A stretch of DNA of 64,000 nt, from positions 76,573 to 140,572 of the forward strand of contig CAKOGP040002347.1 of NCBI GenBank assembly GCA_933822405.4, in the 5' to 3' direction. Positions 60,071-64,000 of the stretch are shown here, piece by piece (positions within the stretch are counted from its first letter, which is position 1; each line of letters starts with the position of its first letter). The position numbers were made by a program, and so were the translations under genes. Source of the stretch: Cylindrotheca closterium. Taxonomy: Eukaryota > Bacillariophyta > Bacillariophyceae > Bacillariales > Bacillariaceae. The notes beneath the pieces were generated by a model. That model made no database searches, had not been told where the DNA came from, and worked only from the letters and a program-made list of their open reading frames with translations.

Positions 60071-62284
60071 ATGGCGGACGAAGAGCCAATTCAAGAAGAA
60101 ATCACCATGCAAGCTAAGGCCGAATGGGGAAAGTTTGCCAAGGTCGCTGCTTTACTCAATACCGTCAACGAGTACATGGCTATCTATAATCAGCTACAAG
60201 AAAGTGGCGAACTTGTTATCGTGGGATCCTTTGGTGACAAGCAACCCAGGCACGAGATTCCTTCGTCTTGTACAGAAGAGACTTGGAGCGAGTTGCCGTT
60301 GCAAGAAAAATATCAAGAGCTCATTCAAGTAGCTCAACAGACTGAGCTGCATATGGATACACTAGGGCAATACATTAGTGAACAATTTGACGTTGCCTTT
60401 TCCAAAGGACCGCTCAAAGGAGAAGCTCGAATCATGCAAAAATGCAACGAAGATTATGATGGAGACATTCTGCGGGTCATTGACATGGCTCGATGTAGTA
60501 TGACCTTTGTTATGGAAAGTTTAGACCAAGCCAAGATGATAATAGAGTCCTTCAAGGAAGGCACTTTGTCAAATGACTGGGAGCTGATTCGTGTCAAGGA
60601 CGGATTTGAAAAGCCAGACAACTTTTTGGTGGGAGGATACCGCGATATCAAGGTGAATGTCAAATGCATTGCCACTGGTCACTTGATCGAAATGCAGCTT
60701 CATCTACAACCATACTATCAACTGAAACACAACGGCGGACACCTGCATTATCGGTTTGCCCGGCAACAAAAGGTTCAAGGAATTACCAATGCAACTCAGA
60801 TCTTGAATATGGGAATACTGCCAGAAATTGTTCTGGTGGGAATGGATGCGCTAGAGAATGCTAGTGATGACCGAGAAAGGGTGGAAATTGTAGAACGATT
60901 GGGGGACTTGAGGTTGCAACAGTGCAATCGATTGAACTACGACGATGGTTCTTTGGAAAAGGCAAATCTTTCTTCCGAGGCTGTCTACTACTACGACCAA
61001 GGACTCAGGACAGTCGAGCGAATTGAAGATTTCTTGGAAGATACGGCGGGTAAAGCTTCCTATTGTCAGCTGCTGATTGGATTGGCCCAAGGACTATCAG
61101 AATTCGGCTGGGCACTGTACTACGGAGAGCGGTACTATGATGACATGAAGGAGCGATCCAAGTTACCAGACATTTTATTTCCAGAGTTAGGAATGAACGA
61201 TGCTATTGCCAAGTCCAAATGCTTACTAGGAGAGCGCCATCCGGTGACACTGGAAGCCAAGGCAGGAGTCGGAGGTGCCAACTACCTCGAGTTGATCAAA
61301 GAGCAACGCACTGTATTGGGTTTTGACCATCCGATGGTCCTTGAGACAGTGAATACAAGATTCAATGCACAAGAAGATGTCTGGGACAAGTTTTATGCAT
61401 TCAATGACCTTGTGGACATCCTCGAGGTGAATCTTGATCGATTGGGAATCAATCACCCATCCATTCTTGTACTACTTCAAGCTTTTTGTGTTCAGTTTCA
61501 GGTAGAAACGAAATGTTTCTGGTCTGATGCACCCGGAAGCCGAGTTCCAGATCTCTTGAGAATGCTGAGCAAGCCAAAATGGGACAACGAGTCTTGTCAT
61601 GCGAGTTTGGAAGTGCTTCGCTCGAGCTTGAGGCGGACGGTCGAGTCGGTGGACGCCGACAAGATTAAAGTCGGATCGCGGGTAGCTGTTTGGTCTTGGT
61701 ACTATCAAGACTACTGGAGCGGCAAAGTTACTGAGGTGAAGGAGGGCGGCGGAGTCTTTTGTGTGGAATACGACCTACCCGGTAGCCCCGCTTGGGTCAG
61801 TCCGCGCAGGCGTCACACGTTGTTGCTTTCGCATGGAAGCGAGGATCCAACGCCGTTACCCCAGTCGACAGCGAATGAAATGCAAGTTGGTAAGAGAGCT
61901 CTTATCTGGTACGGCAATGGATACGATTCGTTCTTTGCTGCAGTTGTTCAAAGTCGAGATGAAACAAAGCTTGATGTTATGTATGACACTGGTGAACCCC
62001 AAGTCATTCCACTAGAATGCTTGGATGGAAGTCTCCCCTTTTGTGTTACGACTCGCAATGACGCAGGGAGCGTTGACTCGGTTGAGGTTGGTGACAATCT
62101 CTATGTCTACTGGAAGTTTCACAAGACATATTGGCTTGGAGAGGTGAAAGGTTTGGCTGATGGAGAGGAAGACAAGGAGACCCCAACCAAGTATCGGATG
62201 CAGTACTATTCTGGGGATCTCCAAATTTGCGATTTAAGCGAAATGCCCTTCTTTCCTGAAGCTCATCCAACCTTCTCACATTGA
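60071..62284 (+). CDS. RelA/SpoT-like domain protein with TPR and three Tudor-like repeats (paralogue 2)
   Basis: An intact 737-residue frame with the same domain order as 14039-16381 and clear similarity along its whole length. RelA/SpoT-like region: ILRVIDMARCS, then VGGYRDIKVNVKC and the strand HLIEMQLHLQ, here with E207-M-Q209-L-H, the usual E-x-Q-x-H of the family. TPR/kinesin-light-chain-like segments: ANLSSEAVYYYDQGLRTV, GERHPVTLEAKAG and LGFDHPMVLETVNTRF. Three Tudor-like units begin VGSRVAVWSWYYQDYWSG, VGKRALIWYGNGYDSFFAA and VGDNLYVYWKFHKTYWLG. There is no poly-Asn insertion, so it is shorter. A (p)ppGpp-type or other nucleotide reaction is conceivable but unproven; Tudor-like units usually read methylated ligands or bind nucleic acid. 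Confidence 0.76.
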   Translation: MADEEPIQEEITMQAKAEWGKFAKVAALLNTVNEYMAIYNQLQESGELVIVGSFGDKQPRHEIPSSCTEETWSELPLQEKYQELIQVAQQTELHMDTLGQYISEQFDVAFSKGPLKGEARIMQKCNEDYDGDILRVIDMARCSMTFVMESLDQAKMIIESFKEGTLSNDWELIRVKDGFEKPDNFLVGGYRDIKVNVKCIATGHLIEMQLHLQPYYQLKHNGGHLHYRFARQQKVQGITNATQILNMGILPEIVLVGMDALENASDDRERVEIVERLGDLRLQQCNRLNYDDGSLEKANLSSEAVYYYDQGLRTVERIEDFLEDTAGKASYCQLLIGLAQGLSEFGWALYYGERYYDDMKERSKLPDILFPELGMNDAIAKSKCLLGERHPVTLEAKAGVGGANYLELIKEQRTVLGFDHPMVLETVNTRFNAQEDVWDKFYAFNDLVDILEVNLDRLGINHPSILVLLQAFCVQFQVETKCFWSDAPGSRVPDLLRMLSKPKWDNESCHASLEVLRSSLRRTVESVDADKIKVGSRVAVWSWYYQDYWSGKVTEVKEGGGVFCVEYDLPGSPAWVSPRRRHTLLLSHGSEDPTPLPQSTANEMQVGKRALIWYGNGYDSFFAAVVQSRDETKLDVMYDTGEPQVIPLECLDGSLPFCVTTRNDAGSVDSVEVGDNLYVYWKFHKTYWLGEVKGLADGEEDKETPTKYRMQYYSGDLQICDLSEMPFFPEAHPTFSH

Positions 62285-63004
62285 TCACGATGCAACAACA
62301 TTATGTCAACATATGTTAAAATCGATAGATGGTGGTGATTCTAATCGTTGCATTCTCATTTATAGAATTATACAAGGTAGAAGTGATAATACTACACACT
62401 ATAGTTTCATCGTTGCAATGACCTTAGGTGGAATAGCTTCAAGCCCCGTCCCCTCGCATGTTCACCAGCAGTACCAATACGTATTAGTATCGTGCAGTAG
62501 AGTTGGTATTACACGTACACTACGTAAACCGCGGTACCAAGAGTGTACACGTATATACCGCCACGAACGCACGCACGCGGGCGCGGCGAGCATTGGTCTG
62601 ACTGATTGATTGATTCGATTGATTCGATTGATTGATTGATTGATTGATTCATTCATTCCCTCGAGCGCGAGCCAATAGCAACATCGCAGCATTACAGGCA
62701 ATGACAAGATAAGAAATTCACTATTTCTATCACTGTTGTTTGGCTGCTTCCATGCCTTTATGACTATATAAACTTACATATAACAGCTTCAATCATCACC
62801 TTGTATAGCACTTTGGTTGAAAGAAAGAAAGAAAGCTGCGACTATAGAGTCAGAAGATATTGTCAGAAAACAACAATCAGGAAACCATCAGGAAAACATT
62901 CTAGCATCAGCTGACGCTCAGATTGATTCCGATTTCTACTCTTTGCTTTAGTTTTTTTAATTAAAAAGTGAATAGCCCAAATTCCAAAGGCAATTTCTGA
63001 AACC
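62285..63004. other. Intergenic region with GATT tracts
   Basis: A GATT/GATTC tract at 62602-62657 and GTACAC/CGGTAC-rich sequence at 62500-62560. GAAAGAAAGAAAGAAAG lies near 62817. No gene. Confidence 0.45.
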
Positions 63005-64000
63005 ATGGTGACTACACAGCCGCCCAGCCCAAGTCGTTTTCACAGACGAAATGATACAACATCCTCTACACATTCTTCATCCTCATCGTCGCTACCTCCA
63101 ATGGTTCCGTCAAAGAATAAGCGATCTTACGAGCGACGTTCTAGGCTAAGAGTATGGCTCAAACATTCCATGACACCAACGTCACCTTCGGCGTTTTCAG
63201 AGAATCTCGATGATCTGAACAATAACAATAACAACAATAATAATTCAGGGCATGGTTCGATTCTGACTGTCTCAAATATCGATCAAGCTCTTCAAACGAA
63301 TTACAAGTTGACCGATTTGGAAATTTCTTATGATGAGTCAGATGTTGCTGACAATGGGGACAGTAATGATGCTGAAGACGGTCTGCAAATAACTGAGAAA
63401 GAAGAAAAGGAAGATTGGGCATTTGGAACAGCAGGTCATCCCGATAATTACGAAATGGAGTTGGAACGAACGCGACAATTGAAAGCGCAACTGGCTCAAT
63501 CGCCCTTGGATTTTCTACAAGATGCCGAAGATCTAGAAGAAGAATGGAAGTGGAAATTTGGGAAAACTGGAAAGCAAGAATTTCAATTTGCGAGTTTTGA
63601 AGCTTCGTTCGAGGCCAATTTTGAGGAAAAAGATTTGGAGGATGGAATGGCAACTAGTGCCGATACAAAAGAGGATGCTTTTGCTGCAGACTTCTCAGCA
63701 CCAACAGAAACTTCTCCTGATGCTGATGCTATGGAAAGTAAAGCCGGCTCGAGCGGCGATGGCTTTGGTGATTTTCAGCAATCCAGGCCGAGTGAACCTG
63801 ACATGAACGAGGCTGAAGCAAAGGACAAACACGAAAGTGATGTGGAAGCTGCGATGGATTTTAACGAAACGAGAAGTCAAAATCATCCAAAGGAAGACGA
63901 TCTCGACGACGAAAACAGTGATTTTGGTGACTTTCAGGAGGCACCACCTTCACCTGACAAAATAGCAAAACCCAGCGCAAAACAAGCTCAAAAGGATGCC
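63005..64000 (+). CDS. Acidic disordered protein with DFGDF adaptor-ear motifs, partial
   Basis: Open from an ATG at 63005 (MVTTQPPSPSRF) to the window end, 332 codons, so the C-terminus is missing. The first 80 residues are basic, Ser/Thr-rich and end in an Asn run. The rest is acidic with few hydrophobics. Repeated Phe-based motifs occur: FASFEASFEANFEE around residues 197-210, GFGDFQ from 253 and DFGDFQEA from 306, plus DWAFG earlier. [DE]FGxF and FxxF-type motifs dock to the ear domains of γ-adaptin and GGA and appear in aftiphilin and γ-synergin, which are AP-1 clathrin accessories. A trans-Golgi/endosome role is inferred from these motifs only; no folded domain is visible yet. Confidence 0.6.
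   Translation, partial: MVTTQPPSPSRFHRRNDTTSSTHSSSSSSLPPMVPSKNKRSYERRSRLRVWLKHSMTPTSPSAFSENLDDLNNNNNNNNNSGHGSILTVSNIDQALQTNYKLTDLEISYDESDVADNGDSNDAEDGLQITEKEEKEDWAFGTAGHPDNYEMELERTRQLKAQLAQSPLDFLQDAEDLEEEWKWKFGKTGKQEFQFASFEASFEANFEEKDLEDGMATSADTKEDAFAADFSAPTETSPDADAMESKAGSSGDGFGDFQQSRPSEPDMNEAEAKDKHESDVEAAMDFNETRSQNHPKEDDLDDENSDFGDFQEAPPSPDKIAKPSAKQAQKDA

Noticed and set aside
1..64000. CRISPR array, prophage, operon or complete transposon
   Set aside because: No spaced direct repeats, integrase, transposase or reverse-transcriptase motif was seen; introns and gene spacing are eukaryotic.

Overview
The window looks like nuclear DNA of a diatom, probably a pennate. Genes are monocistronic with one short GT-AG intron or none. 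Coding sequences carry poly-Asn, poly-Gln, poly-Asp and poly-Ser tracts. Several N-termini have a signal peptide followed by an AEAF or DAFVPP junction resembling the ASAFAP motif of diatom plastid import. One gene ends in a DUF6824-type domain, which is typical of diatoms and related stramenopiles. No tRNA, rRNA, CRISPR array or complete transposon was recognised. A 439-base run of N marks an assembly gap at 34253-34691.

The left third (1-24 kb) holds ordinary single genes: a multi-pass membrane protein, a possible SET-like gene interrupted by one in-frame TAG, a leucine-rich-repeat protein, a disordered protein built from two copies of one module, a GT8 glycosyltransferase divergent from an F-box protein, a thioredoxin-fold plastid protein without a CxxC, a GNAT-like protein, a large RelA/SpoT-like + TPR + Tudor-like protein, a protein with 26 Cys in 126 residues, a DUF1997-like protein, a Gag1-like-clamp (DUF4050) protein and an unrecognised 536-residue protein.

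The middle (24.6-44.6 kb) is the most striking part: nine paralogous CRAL-TRIO (Sec14-like) genes of 282-326 residues. Five lie on the minus strand left of the gap, three on the plus strand to its right, and one on the minus strand beyond a GT32 glycosyltransferase. They look like a tandemly expanded lipid-binding family of differing ages: four close copies, a separate pair, and three more divergent members.

The right third (46-64 kb) has a protein with acidic repeats and possible PP1-docking motifs, a membrane-anchored cupin/JmjC-like protein with 26 consecutive Asn, small secretory or acidic proteins, the DUF6824 gene, a second RelA/SpoT-like + TPR + Tudor-like gene paralogous to the one at 14-16 kb, and the start of a protein with DFGDF-type adaptor-ear motifs that runs off the end.

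An unexplained feature of the whole window is the 8-bp palindrome TACCGGTA. I located 18 exact copies, all outside the coding regions I accept, where chance would give about one. No pathway links the genes as an operon would; the clear relationships are the CRAL-TRIO family and the paralogue pair.
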